Below are positions 53,895 to 62,153 of a DNA stretch of 64,000 nucleotides, in pieces (the stretch's first letter is position 1; each line of letters opens with the position of its first letter). Origin of the DNA: CAZOHN01 sp964579325 (GTDB lineage Bacteria > Pseudomonadota > Alphaproteobacteria > Rhodobacterales > Rhodobacteraceae); contig CAZOHN010000001.1 of NCBI GenBank assembly GCA_964579325.1, positions 67,229 to 131,228 on the forward strand. Direction: 5' to 3'. The notes below the pieces were generated by a model, which ran no database searches, was not told the DNA's origin, and was given only the letters and a program-made list of their open reading frames with translations. The position numbers and the translations under genes were made by a program.

Positions 53895-54344
53895 ATGACA
53901 AGCGAGCGCTTCATCACCTTGCAGATCCCCGAAGCGCTCTACTGCGCGGCCCTCCGCACAGCTTGCAAGGAATCTCTTACCCCGGCGGAGCTGGTGCGTG
54001 ACGCTTTGGCGCAACGGGTCGCCAATCAGGGCCGGCTCGATCGGGCCGTGGAAAACATGAGGACTTCGCTCTCGCACGAGTTCGAGACCGCCTCGGACTG
54101 GCTCGACCTTCAGCGGCGGCTGCGCGCCCAGGACTGTGTCATCCGGCGTCACACAGGTGAGCTTTGGCTTTGCAGCTGGCCCTGGGAGCGGCGTCTCGTC
54201 CGGCTTGAGCGGTTGGGCTCCCCCGAAGCCGAGCTTGCGCTTCGGTTCCACGCGCGGTTTCCGGCACACGGAACCGAGCCGGTCAAGGTAGGGCACCGTA
54301 TCGCGCGCCCCGGCTTCCTGCGTTGGCGGCGAAAGCTGGCGTGA
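53895..54344 (+). CDS. Small basic protein of unknown function
   Basis: The 149-residue product has a start 'MTSERFITLQIPEALYCAAL' resembling a ribbon-helix-helix type N-terminus ('LTPAELVRDALAQRVANQ'), then a Arg/Trp-rich C-terminal half ('GELWLCSWPWERRLVRLERL'). No known family is recognised. It lies 48 bases after the SbtB-like gene in the same direction and converges on asd, with 15 bases between the stops. A DNA-binding role is only a guess from the N-terminal pattern. Confidence 0.6.
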   Translation: MTSERFITLQIPEALYCAALRTACKESLTPAELVRDALAQRVANQGRLDRAVENMRTSLSHEFETASDWLDLQRRLRAQDCVIRRHTGELWLCSWPWERRLVRLERLGSPEAELALRFHARFPAHGTEPVKVGHRIARPGFLRWRRKLA

Positions 54345-54359
54345 CGGCCCCCGCGAACC

Positions 54360-55382
54360 TCAACCCTTCTTGAGGCAGCGGTTTCCGAGCACTTCGGCAA
54401 TCTGCACAGCGTTCAGCGCGGCGCCCTTGCGCAGGTTGTCAGACACTACCCACAAGTTGAGTCCATTCTCGACAGTCGAATCCTGGCGGATGCGGCTCAC
54501 GTAGGTGGCGTAGTCACCGACGCACTCGACCGGGGTGATGTATCCCCCCGGCTCGCGCTTGTCGATGACGAGCACGCCGGGCGCTTCGCGCAGGATGTCG
54601 CGCGCCTCGTCCTCGTCGAGAAATTCCTCGAACTCGACGTTCACCGCCTCGGAATGGCCTACGAACACCGGAACGCGGACGCAGGTCGCCGTGACCTTTA
54701 CCTTCGGGTCGAGGATCTTCTTGGTCTCCGCGACCATCTTCCATTCCTCCTTCGTCTCGCCGCTGTCGAGGAAGACGTCGATGTGCGGGATGACGTTGAA
54801 GGCGATCTGTTTGGTGAACTTCTTTGGCGCGACCTCCTGGCCGGGGACGTACATCCCCTTGGTCTGGTCCCAGAGCTCGTCAATACCTTCCTTGCCGGCG
54901 CCGGACACCGACTGGTAGGTCGCCACCACGACACGCTTGATCCGCGCCCGGTCGTGCAGCGGCTTGAGCGCCACGACCATCTGCGCAGTCGAGCAGTTCG
55001 GGTTGGCGATGATCATCTTGGTGCGGTAGCCCTCGATCGCGTCGGCGTTTACCTCGGGCACGATCAGCGGCACCGCCGGGTCGTAGCGGTAGAGCGACGA
55101 GTTGTCGATCACCACGCAACCTGCCGCCGCGGCCTTGGGCGCGTAGGTCTTGGTGGCCTCCGAGCCAACGGCGAACAGAGCGATGTCCCAGCCTCCGAAA
55201 TCGAAGGTGTCGAGGTCCCTTGTCTTGAGCGTCCGGTCGCCGAAGCTGACTTCCGTGCCGAGTGACTTGCGCGAGGCAAGCGCGGCGATCTCGTCGACCG
55301 GGAATTCCCGTTCGGCGAGGATGTTCAGCATTTCGCGGCCCACGTTGCCGGTGGCGCCCGCGACGACGACTCGATAGCCCAT
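54360..55382 (-). CDS. asd: Aspartate-semialdehyde dehydrogenase
   Basis: Asd makes L-aspartate-4-semialdehyde for lysine, threonine, methionine and cell-wall DAP synthesis. The 340-residue protein starts 'MGYRVVVAGATGNVGREML' (nucleotide fold), has the catalytic Cys in 'MIIANPNCSTAQMVVALKPL', 'VVVATYQSVSGAGKEGIDEL' and the C-terminal 'NGLNLWVVSDNLRKGAALNA'. ATG 55382 is chosen; the frame continues upstream to 55523 but overlaps intergenic sequence without a site. Confidence 0.97.
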   Translation of the reverse strand: MGYRVVVAGATGNVGREMLNILAEREFPVDEIAALASRKSLGTEVSFGDRTLKTRDLDTFDFGGWDIALFAVGSEATKTYAPKAAAAGCVVIDNSSLYRYDPAVPLIVPEVNADAIEGYRTKMIIANPNCSTAQMVVALKPLHDRARIKRVVVATYQSVSGAGKEGIDELWDQTKGMYVPGQEVAPKKFTKQIAFNVIPHIDVFLDSGETKEEWKMVAETKKILDPKVKVTATCVRVPVFVGHSEAVNVEFEEFLDEDEARDILREAPGVLVIDKREPGGYITPVECVGDYATYVSRIRQDSTVENGLNLWVVSDNLRKGAALNAVQIAEVLGNRCLKKG

Positions 55383-55476
55383 TGATGCCTCCTTGGTCGG
55401 CAGGTCGCGGCCCATTAGCGCAGGACCGGGTCCGAGGGAAGGGCCGCCCCGTGCGAGATGCCCGACCGTTGCAGGC

Positions 55477-56979
55477 TCACTCGACCGGCGGCGCCCCCCC
55501 GGCCTTCGTCCGCGCCTCGACAAAGGCGGCCAGCCGGTCGGCCGCCGCCTCGGACCACGCCGGGCGCGGTGTCTCGGCGAGGCGTCTCTGCCAGGCGGCA
55601 GTCGCCCGTTCTTCGGCCGTCAGTGCGCCGGTTTCCACCCACTGGCCGTGATTTGTGAGGTCGGCCACGAGCGGCTCGCGGAAGGCCGTGGCGTATCGCA
55701 TCATCGTATGGGCGGCGGCGAAGAAATGCCCGCCCGGCGGCACTTCGGCCAATGCATCGGTGGCGGTGTCAAACTCCGGTGCGGAGCAGAGCTCGGCCAG
55801 CATCTCCACCGCCTCCATATCGGCCACGAACTTTTCGTAGCCGAAGGTGAGGCCGCCTTCGAGCCAGCCAGCCGAATGGACGACTAGCGTTGCCCCTGAC
55901 AGGAGTCCGCCCCACAGCCCCATCAGGTTCTCGGTTGCGCCCTGGTGGTCGGCCGCATTTCCGGCTGAACCGGCGGCCGAGCGCCAGGGGAGGCCGATGT
56001 GACGCGCCAGTTGCCCCGATCCGAGCTGCATCTGGACATGCGCGGGCGTCCCGAATGCCGGTGCCCCTGACTTCATGTCGACGTTCGACCCGAAGCCGCC
56101 ATAGCTCACCGGCGCGCCCGCGCGGGCGATCTGGGTGAGTGCGATGCAGGCCAGCGCCTCGGAATGCTGGAGTGTCAGGGCCCCGCCCACCGTCACCGGC
56201 GCCATCGCGCCCATCAGGCAGAAGGGGGTCACGATGCTCGCCTGCCCCGCGCGGGCGAAGTCGATCAGCCCCTGCGCCATCGGGTTGTCGAGAAGGCGCG
56301 GCGAGTTCGTGTTGATGACTGTCGTGCACCAGACGCCAGTGTCCCAGTCGCTATCTGAGAGGTCGAGCCCGAGACGGATCATCTCGAAGCTCTCCTGAAC
56401 CTGCGCCCGGCCGCGCGCATAGACGAACATCGGCTTGTCGCCGAGGGTCATCTGCCCTCTCAGCATCGCGTAATGGCGAAGTGGCGCAGGCACATCCTGG
56501 GGCTCCACTGAAGGGCCATGCTTGTGGATCGCATCGAACGACTGCTGGAGGACAAGCGCCTCCTCGTAGTCCCGCAGGGAGCCCGGCCGCCGCCCGCGCG
56601 TGAGGTCCGACGCGTTCGGGCAGCCCGATCCCGGCGAGAACAGGACTGCGCCGGGAGCGTATTCACGCGCGCGGGCGGGGTTGGCGGCACAAAGGCGAAA
56701 GCGCTTCGGGGCCGTGGCGAGGCATCCCTCCACGATCTCGCGCCCGAGACGCACGATCATGTCGGTCTCGTCCACGCGTGCTCCGGCCGACCGGAACAGC
56801 GCTCGGGCTTCGGGCAGGAGTACTTTCATTCCCAGGGTTTCAAGCGCATCCAGGGCCGCCTCGTGAATGGCGGCGACCTGATCGTCCGAGAACAGCCGTT
56901 GCGGCACGAACGGGTTCTTCAGTTGGACAAGGTCTATCTGGCGCGCCGCCCGGGGTGCTCCGCGGCGATTTCGGGTCAC
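55477..56979 (-). CDS. MttB-family (trimethylamine/betaine-type) methyltransferase, non-pyrrolysine
   Basis: The 500-residue protein has the MttB TIM-barrel pattern: 'LFSDDQVAAIHEAALDALET', 'LGDKPMFVYARGRAQVQESF', 'FCLMGAMAPVTVGGALTLQH' and 'GAPVSYGGFGSNVDMKSGAP'. There is no in-frame amber codon, so it belongs to the non-pyrrolysine members, which include enzymes that demethylate glycine betaine and related quaternary amines. It is the last gene of a four-gene operon; GTG 56979 overlaps the stop of the M24 gene, and GTG 56991 is an alternative. No corrinoid protein gene is adjacent, so the methyl acceptor is unclear. Confidence 0.88.
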   Translation of the reverse strand: MTRNRRGAPRAARQIDLVQLKNPFVPQRLFSDDQVAAIHEAALDALETLGMKVLLPEARALFRSAGARVDETDMIVRLGREIVEGCLATAPKRFRLCAANPARAREYAPGAVLFSPGSGCPNASDLTRGRRPGSLRDYEEALVLQQSFDAIHKHGPSVEPQDVPAPLRHYAMLRGQMTLGDKPMFVYARGRAQVQESFEMIRLGLDLSDSDWDTGVWCTTVINTNSPRLLDNPMAQGLIDFARAGQASIVTPFCLMGAMAPVTVGGALTLQHSEALACIALTQIARAGAPVSYGGFGSNVDMKSGAPAFGTPAHVQMQLGSGQLARHIGLPWRSAAGSAGNAADHQGATENLMGLWGGLLSGATLVVHSAGWLEGGLTFGYEKFVADMEAVEMLAELCSAPEFDTATDALAEVPPGGHFFAAAHTMMRYATAFREPLVADLTNHGQWVETGALTAEERATAAWQRRLAETPRPAWSEAAADRLAAFVEARTKAGGAPPVE

Positions 56980-58229
56980 ACGTCCTCCCACGGGAAGGTG
57001 TCGATCCGCTCTGCCCCGGTCTCGGTGATGAGAACCTGGGTTTCGAGCTTGATCGATTCCGACCCCTTCTCGGCGACGAGGCTTTCGACGCAGACCACCA
57101 TGCCGGTTTCGAACGCGCCTGACATCGCCTGGTTGCTCCAGTCACAGTGGAGCGGCACCACTGGCCACTCGTCGGCCATGCCGACGCCGTGCACGGCGAG
57201 CGAGTAGCGGTACGGCAGGTGTCGCTCCGGGATGCGCCAGCTTTCCGCGTTGAACGCCTCGAACGTCAGGCCCGGCCGGAGCAACGCCAGGTTGTGCTCG
57301 ATCTGGGCGAGGGCAGTGCGATAGAGCCGTCGCTGGTCGGCGTTCATGGGCGCGTAGCCGCAGACCCAGGACCGCGAGACATCGGTGCAGTAGCCGTAGG
57401 GACCGATCATGTCGGTGTCGAAGCTGATCATCTCGCCCGCGCGGCAGGGCCGTTCCGAACATTCCCGCATCCAGGGGTTGGTGTTCGGCCCGCTGGTCAA
57501 GAGCTTGGTCTCGAGCCACTCCCCGCCCGAGCGGGCGTTCTCGAAGTGCAGGTGGGCCCAGAGTTCGGCTTCGGTCACGCCCGGGACCGAGTGCTCGTAG
57601 ATGCGCGCCATCCCTGCCTCGCAGACCCGCATCGTCCAGCGCATCAAGTCAATCTCGTCAGCCGACTTGATCGACCGCGCGATCTCGGTGATCGGGCCGG
57701 CGTCGGTCACCCGGATACCGCGGTCCGCGAGGGCGTTCACGCCCGGCGGGTCGAGCCGGTCGGCGGCGATCCGGGTGCCACCATGGCCGCGGAGAATGTC
57801 AGCGATCTCGTCGGCCCAAACCTCGACCGCGGCTTCGGTCTTGTCGCCCTTCATCATGAACATCCAGGTGCGCGCCGGACGGATCTCGTCGATGCCCGGC
57901 AAGCCGGCGTTCAGGTGTTCGGCACCCTTGTACTCGAACAGGATCGCCGGTCCGCCATTGAGGATCAGCGCATAGCGGGTCGGATTGTGCGCGGCCCAGA
58001 TCGACATGTTCGAACTGTCGAAGGCGTATCGTAGGTTGACTGGGTCATAGAGCAGCAGGCCCGCCACGTCGTGATGTCCCAGTTCCGACCGGAGCCGGCC
58101 CAGCCGATATGCGCGCGCGCGGTCCAGAACCTCAGGCAGAACGGGCGACTTCAGCGGCTTGTCGACGCCGTCCGCGTTCAGGTAGGCGCCCTTGCGGGCG
58201 TCCTTGAAGGGGCTGGGCATGTCCTTCAT
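56976..58229 (-). CDS. M24-family protein similar to DMSP lyase DddP
   Basis: The 417-residue protein is from the creatinase/Xaa-Pro peptidase (pita-bread) family and is close to DddP, the iron-dependent DMSP lyase of roseobacters. Shared features are 'LLLYDPVNLRYAFDSSNMSI', 'GGEWLETKLLTSGPNTNPWM', the metal-ligand segment 'ISFDTDMIGPYGYCTDVSRS' (both Asp of the DTD and the later Asp), 'LAVHGVGMADEWPVVPL' with the His and the Asp of the putative base, and two later glutamates in 'VCVESLV' and 'KLETQVL'. All recalled DddP iron ligands are conserved. The N-terminus is shorter than in DddP. Whether it cleaves DMSP or hydrolyses another substrate is open. It overlaps both neighbours by 4 bases. 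Confidence 0.85.
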   Translation of the reverse strand: MKDMPSPFKDARKGAYLNADGVDKPLKSPVLPEVLDRARAYRLGRLRSELGHHDVAGLLLYDPVNLRYAFDSSNMSIWAAHNPTRYALILNGGPAILFEYKGAEHLNAGLPGIDEIRPARTWMFMMKGDKTEAAVEVWADEIADILRGHGGTRIAADRLDPPGVNALADRGIRVTDAGPITEIARSIKSADEIDLMRWTMRVCEAGMARIYEHSVPGVTEAELWAHLHFENARSGGEWLETKLLTSGPNTNPWMRECSERPCRAGEMISFDTDMIGPYGYCTDVSRSWVCGYAPMNADQRRLYRTALAQIEHNLALLRPGLTFEAFNAESWRIPERHLPYRYSLAVHGVGMADEWPVVPLHCDWSNQAMSGAFETGMVVCVESLVAEKGSESIKLETQVLITETGAERIDTFPWEDV

Positions 58230-59140
58230 GACGAGTTCCCGTGTCTGAGGCCCGCAACATAACGGGCGGTGGCGCGGACATAGCCGCGTTCGGTCGTGCG
58301 CAGATGCGGCGCGGTCAGCGCGTGCAGGTCGGGCAGGCGATGGAAGGGCACCGCCGGGAAGGCATGGTGCTCTGCATGATATGGCATGTTCCAGGCGATC
58401 CAGCGCACGACCTTGTTGGTGAATGTGGTGCGCGAGTTCTCGAACATGTCCGCCACGAAGGGGCAGCGGCCATGTTCTGCGAGGAGGTAGAGGCGCAGGA
58501 AAGGCTGTCCCAGCAATGCGGGCACGATCCAGACCCAGAGCAGGAGCTTCCACCCGAGGACTGCCGACCCAAGCGCCAGCATGACGTACAGCGCCAGCAT
58601 CACGCGGGCCTCGCGCACGATCCGGCCCATCGCGGCCCCCGGCACGAAGGCATCGCGATTCTGTCCGAGCGCATTGGTCGTCAGAACCCTGAGCGCGCCC
58701 CACCAGAGCGGCAAACCGGAGAGGTGCGCGAGATACTGGCCCGGGGTCTCCGGTTTGGGCGAGGCAAGTTCCGGGTCGTGCCGCGGATTCTGCGTGTGCC
58801 GATGGTGGGCAAAGTGAAACAGCCGGAACCACTCGGGCGGCAGGACAAGAAGGAACCCGGTGGCACGGGCCAACGCGTCGTTCAGCCAGCCGGTTGCAAA
58901 GGCGGTACGGTGCGACGCCTCGTGCATCGCCGTGAACAGGAATACGATCAGGATACCCTGCGGAAGCAGGAGCGCCCACCACCCCGGCACTCCGGCGGCG
59001 ATCAGACAACCGAGCAAGGCGACGGCGCCTCCGTGCGCGGCACTCCGGACGAGGCCCGGCCCGTCTCTGCGACGGACCAGTTCCCCACGAACTTCGGGGG
59101 ACAGCGCACGCAGGAAGCGGTCGTGGTCGGGTGCGGTCAC
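58226..59140 (-). CDS. Fatty-acid-desaturase-like di-iron membrane protein
   Basis: The 304-residue membrane protein carries the three His boxes of the family: 'AMHEASHRTAFATG', 'HFAHHRHTQNPRHDPELAS' and 'YHAEHHAFPAVPFHRLPDLH'. Membrane segments flank them. In this operon it may hydroxylate or desaturate a small methylated compound or lipid rather than an ordinary fatty acid; substrate is unknown. Its start overlaps the 2OG gene stop, and its stop overlaps the M24 gene start (4 bases each). Confidence 0.9.
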   Translation of the reverse strand: MTAPDHDRFLRALSPEVRGELVRRRDGPGLVRSAAHGGAVALLGCLIAAGVPGWWALLLPQGILIVFLFTAMHEASHRTAFATGWLNDALARATGFLLVLPPEWFRLFHFAHHRHTQNPRHDPELASPKPETPGQYLAHLSGLPLWWGALRVLTTNALGQNRDAFVPGAAMGRIVREARVMLALYVMLALGSAVLGWKLLLWVWIVPALLGQPFLRLYLLAEHGRCPFVADMFENSRTTFTNKVVRWIAWNMPYHAEHHAFPAVPFHRLPDLHALTAPHLRTTERGYVRATARYVAGLRHGNSS

Positions 59141-59925
59141 GCGGCCCGCCCGTAGAACCCAAGGCGCTCTTCCTCGGTAAAGGTCACGCCCTCGCGCTCA
59201 TAGAAGGAAAAGACCGCAATTATGCGCGCCCGGTCACCTTCGACGGGCGTGACGCGATGCGCGGTGTTCTTGCCGCGGAACACATTCAGCGTTCCGGGAG
59301 TGAGCGAGAGGCGGCGCAGTTCCGGGTCTTCGCCACGCAGCAGGCCGGCGACTCCGTCGTAGTTCGGGTCGTCGTCACTCCGCAGGTCGGTCCGGTACTC
59401 GAAGACGCCGCCCGCCTCGGGGGCTTGCAGCAGGAGCGTCGTGGTGAACTCCGAGCGGTCGAAGTGCCAGTTGAGGCCTTCTCCCGGCCCATAGGACATC
59501 GCGTTCACACGCGCGAGGGGGTCGGCCATGGTGTGCAGGCGTGGCTTGTCCATCGTGGCGGCGAGGAAGGTCGCGAACCCGGCCCAATCGTAGAGTCGGA
59601 GGATGGCCGCCTGCCCCATGCGGTCGGCGCAGATCGTGCGGTTGACCGTTTCCACCTCCCGGAGAGCGGGATGGTCGGACGGGAGACCGGGGATTTCCTT
59701 GCGGAAGTAGATGTTGTGGCGGCGGCGATGGGTGAAGGCGTCGGTCTCGAAGGCCGGGCCAAGGTCGCCCACGGCACCGGCCAGCGCCTCGGCACGCACG
59801 AAGCCTGGCAGGTTGAACATGCCGTCGCGGGCAAGATCGTCCCGGCAGCGGGCGACGAGCGTGTGCCAGCCGGCTGAATCAGGTTGGTCCAGGGGGTAGG
59901 CTTCGAGATCAACGAGGTCGCGCAT
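59137..59925 (-). CDS. 2-oxoglutarate/Fe(II)-dependent oxygenase
   Basis: The 262-residue enzyme has a double-stranded beta-helix with the facial triad: His-x-Asp in 'GLNWHFDRSEFTTTLLL' and the distal His in 'GKNTAHRVTPVEGDRARII', followed by the Arg for 2-oxoglutarate. The N-terminal part is 'DLVDLEAYPLDQPDSAGWHT'. ATG 59925, with AAGGA upstream, is chosen over a GTG one codon before. It is the first gene of the operon, divergent from the LysR regulator; substrate is not evident. Confidence 0.88.
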   Translation of the reverse strand: MRDLVDLEAYPLDQPDSAGWHTLVARCRDDLARDGMFNLPGFVRAEALAGAVGDLGPAFETDAFTHRRRHNIYFRKEIPGLPSDHPALREVETVNRTICADRMGQAAILRLYDWAGFATFLAATMDKPRLHTMADPLARVNAMSYGPGEGLNWHFDRSEFTTTLLLQAPEAGGVFEYRTDLRSDDDPNYDGVAGLLRGEDPELRRLSLTPGTLNVFRGKNTAHRVTPVEGDRARIIAVFSFYEREGVTFTEEERLGFYGRAA

Positions 59926-59966
59926 CACGGGGGTCCTTTTCTGCGATCATCGGGGCGCACGCGGGA

Positions 59967-59988
59967 CCTTGCAACAAGGGAAAATTTT
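59967..59988. promoter_or_regulatory. Candidate LysR operator between regulator and operon
   Basis: CCTTG-CAA-CAAGG inverted repeat (59967-59979) next to AAAATTTT (59981-59988), in the 94-base region between the 2OG gene and lysR. The position is right for a LysR-type binding site. Confidence 0.35.
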
Positions 59989-60019
59989 GCGGAGCATAAG
60001 CCATGCTTTCGGAACGCCT

Positions 60020-60904
60020 ATGCTGAAGCTCCCCCCTCTCCACGCGCTGCGCGCCTTTGAAGCGGCAGCCCGGACTGGAAGCTTCGTGCTTGCCGGGCGG
60101 GAACTGGGCGTGACCTCCGCCGCAGTGAGCCAGCAGGTGCGGGTGCTTGAGGACGATCTCGGAAAGAAACTGTTTCTCAGACGCGGCAACCGCCTGCTCC
60201 TGACCGACGCAGGGCAGGCGGTCTATCCGCGGCTGGAAGAGGCAATGTCGAACATTGCCGATCTCGCTGCGCAGGTGCGCGAAAGCCGGGTCAGACAGTG
60301 CCTTGTCGTCTCGGTTCTGCCTTCCTTGATGGGCTGGCTCATGCCACGGCTGGCCGCGTTCCGGGCAAGGGATGGGGCCGGATCGGTCCTGCTCAGGGTC
60401 GAGGATGACCCGGTGTCCTTCGCGGCCGAAGGGATTGACCTGCGCGTGACTTACGGCAACCTCGCCTACTCGGACTTCGGCGCCACGGAGCTCTACCGGG
60501 ACGAGATCGTGCCGTTGATCGCTCCCACCCTCTGGACGCCGGGTGACGACACGCTGACGCAACTGCCGGACCGGGCCTTCGTCCACACCAACTGGGGTCG
60601 CGACTATGCCAGCCACCCTACCTGGGCCGCGTGGTTCGCCAAGGCCGGGGTGATGCGCTGGCTCGATCCCGACCGCGGTGTCCACTTGTCGTGGTCGGTT
60701 CATGCCGTGGCGGCGGCCGCAGAAGGCGTAGGTGCCGCCCTTGGCCCGCGCGCGATCGCAGCGCGCGAACTCGCCGAGGGGAGGCTGGTCATTCCATCGG
60801 CCATCAGTCTCCCGATGGAGCGCGCCTATGTTGCGGTCTATCCCAACGCGCTCGCCCGCCGCACTGACCTGCGATCGCTCGTGGCTCAACTGGGGGAAGG
60901 CTGA
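60020..60904 (+). CDS. LysR-family transcriptional regulator, GcvA-like
   Basis: The 294-residue protein starts '[20 protein letters not shown]' and has the N-terminal winged helix-turn-helix '[20 protein letters not shown]' typical of GcvA-like LysR regulators, then a substrate-binding domain with '[20 protein letters not shown]' and '[20 protein letters not shown]'. ATG 60020 fits the family start. Divergent from the 2OG/desaturase/M24/MttB operon, it most likely controls it in response to the substrate or a product. Confidence 0.92.
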   Translation: MLKLPPLHALRAFEAAARTGSFVLAGRELGVTSAAVSQQVRVLEDDLGKKLFLRRGNRLLLTDAGQAVYPRLEEAMSNIADLAAQVRESRVRQCLVVSVLPSLMGWLMPRLAAFRARDGAGSVLLRVEDDPVSFAAEGIDLRVTYGNLAYSDFGATELYRDEIVPLIAPTLWTPGDDTLTQLPDRAFVHTNWGRDYASHPTWAAWFAKAGVMRWLDPDRGVHLSWSVHAVAAAAEGVGAALGPRAIAARELAEGRLVIPSAISLPMERAYVAVYPNALARRTDLRSLVAQLGEG

Positions 60905-60914
60905 AGCGGGAAAC

Positions 60915-60991
60915 TGGTCGGAGTGAGAGGATTCGAACCTCCGACCCCCTGCTCCCGAAGCAGGTGCGCTACCAGGCTGCGCTACACTCCG
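60915..60991 (-). tRNA. tRNA-Pro (CGG)
   Basis: The minus strand folds as a 77-base tRNA: acceptor CGGAGTG with CACTCCG, anticodon stem CCTGC/GCAGG with loop TTCGGGA (anticodon CGG, proline), T arm with GGTTCGAATCC. The 3' CCA is encoded (60917-60915). It is the only tRNA seen in the window. Confidence 0.95.
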
Positions 60992-61042
60992 ACCGTGCCG
61001 CGCGGGTTACCCCCTCTCCCGCGGTTTGGCAAGGGGTGACCC

Positions 61043-62008
61043 CTACTCCCCGGGGCTGCGCTCGGCGATGAGCCCGGCGGGCTTGGGGGAGGTCCCGGTC
61101 TCGGGCCGGGTGCGGGTGCGCAGCACGGGCGTCGTCCGCGAGGTTCCGACCCGGGATTCGCGCATCACGATATAGAGGCCTGAAGCGATGATGATCGACG
61201 CGCCGATTGCCGTGGGCCAGTCGGGCAGTTCGTCGAAGAACAGAAAGCCGTAGGCGGTGGCCCAGAGGATCTGCGAATACTGCATCGGTGCCACGATCAC
61301 GGCCTCCGCCCTGCGATAGGCCGCGATCAGGCAGAGCATGGCGACGAAACCGAGCGTAGCCATGACCGCAAGGGCGGCAAAATGCAGGAACGGCATCGGC
61401 TGGTAGACGAAGGGAAGTGCGGCTCCCATGATCAGGAAGTTCGCGAGCATCGGGTAGAGCAGCAGGACGGCCGAGCGCTCGCGCGCGCCGATCTTGCGGA
61501 CCACGATCGAGGCGAAGGCGCCGGTGAAGGCCGCCGTGAGCGCCGCAAGGTGGCCGAGAGAGAACTCCATTTCGCCCGGACGCAGAACGATGACCACGCC
61601 GATCAGTCCGACGATGACCGCGGCCCAGCGCCGGACCCGGACCTGCTCTCCCAGAATCGGGATCGCGAGAATCGTGATCAGGAGCGGCGAGGCAAACACG
61701 ATGGCGTAGACCTGAGCCAGCGGCAGGGTCGCAAAGGCGTAGAACGCCGTGATTCCGGTGATGACTGCCGCGACGGTCCGCGACGCCGTCCACCAGGGGT
61801 GACGGGGGCGGAGGTTGCCATCGCTGCGGTCGCCGATCAGCATGAGCGTGACGAGCGGAAAGCCCATCAGGACCGAGAAGAACAGGATCTGGAACGGTGA
61901 GTAGAGGCCACCGAGGAACTTCACCACCACATCGTGCGTGGCAAAGATCCCGAAGGCTGCAAGCGAGAGGAGGGCCCCCGCGACGGCGCTGTTGGGTCGA
62001 TCGGTCAT
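61043..62008 (-). CDS. EamA/DMT-family transporter
   Basis: The 321-residue membrane protein has about ten helices in two EamA repeats: 'SLAAFGIFATHDVVVKFLGG', 'ASRTVAAVITGITAFYAFAT', 'LPLAQVYAIVFASPLLITIL' and 'VAPMQYSQILWATAYGFLFF' with 'DELPDWPTAIGASIIIASG'. This resembles drug/metabolite exporters related to S-adenosylmethionine or riboflavin-type carriers; substrate is not known. ATG 62008 is chosen; the frame runs further upstream but is antisense to the next gene. Confidence 0.9.
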   Translation of the reverse strand: MTDRPNSAVAGALLSLAAFGIFATHDVVVKFLGGLYSPFQILFFSVLMGFPLVTLMLIGDRSDGNLRPRHPWWTASRTVAAVITGITAFYAFATLPLAQVYAIVFASPLLITILAIPILGEQVRVRRWAAVIVGLIGVVIVLRPGEMEFSLGHLAALTAAFTGAFASIVVRKIGARERSAVLLLYPMLANFLIMGAALPFVYQPMPFLHFAALAVMATLGFVAMLCLIAAYRRAEAVIVAPMQYSQILWATAYGFLFFDELPDWPTAIGASIIIASGLYIVMRESRVGTSRTTPVLRTRTRPETGTSPKPAGLIAERSPGE

Positions 62009-62153
62009 GGCTCGTGTCGTGGAGGGGCTGCGGCGCGTTGCGGATGACGATAGGCGCAGCCCTTCCCTGCCACAACCGCAAGTCGTGCTGTCCGCGCCGA
62101 AACTTGCTGCGGGAGCCGCGCTTTGCGAAGCTGTCGGCGAAGGGATCCAGGGT

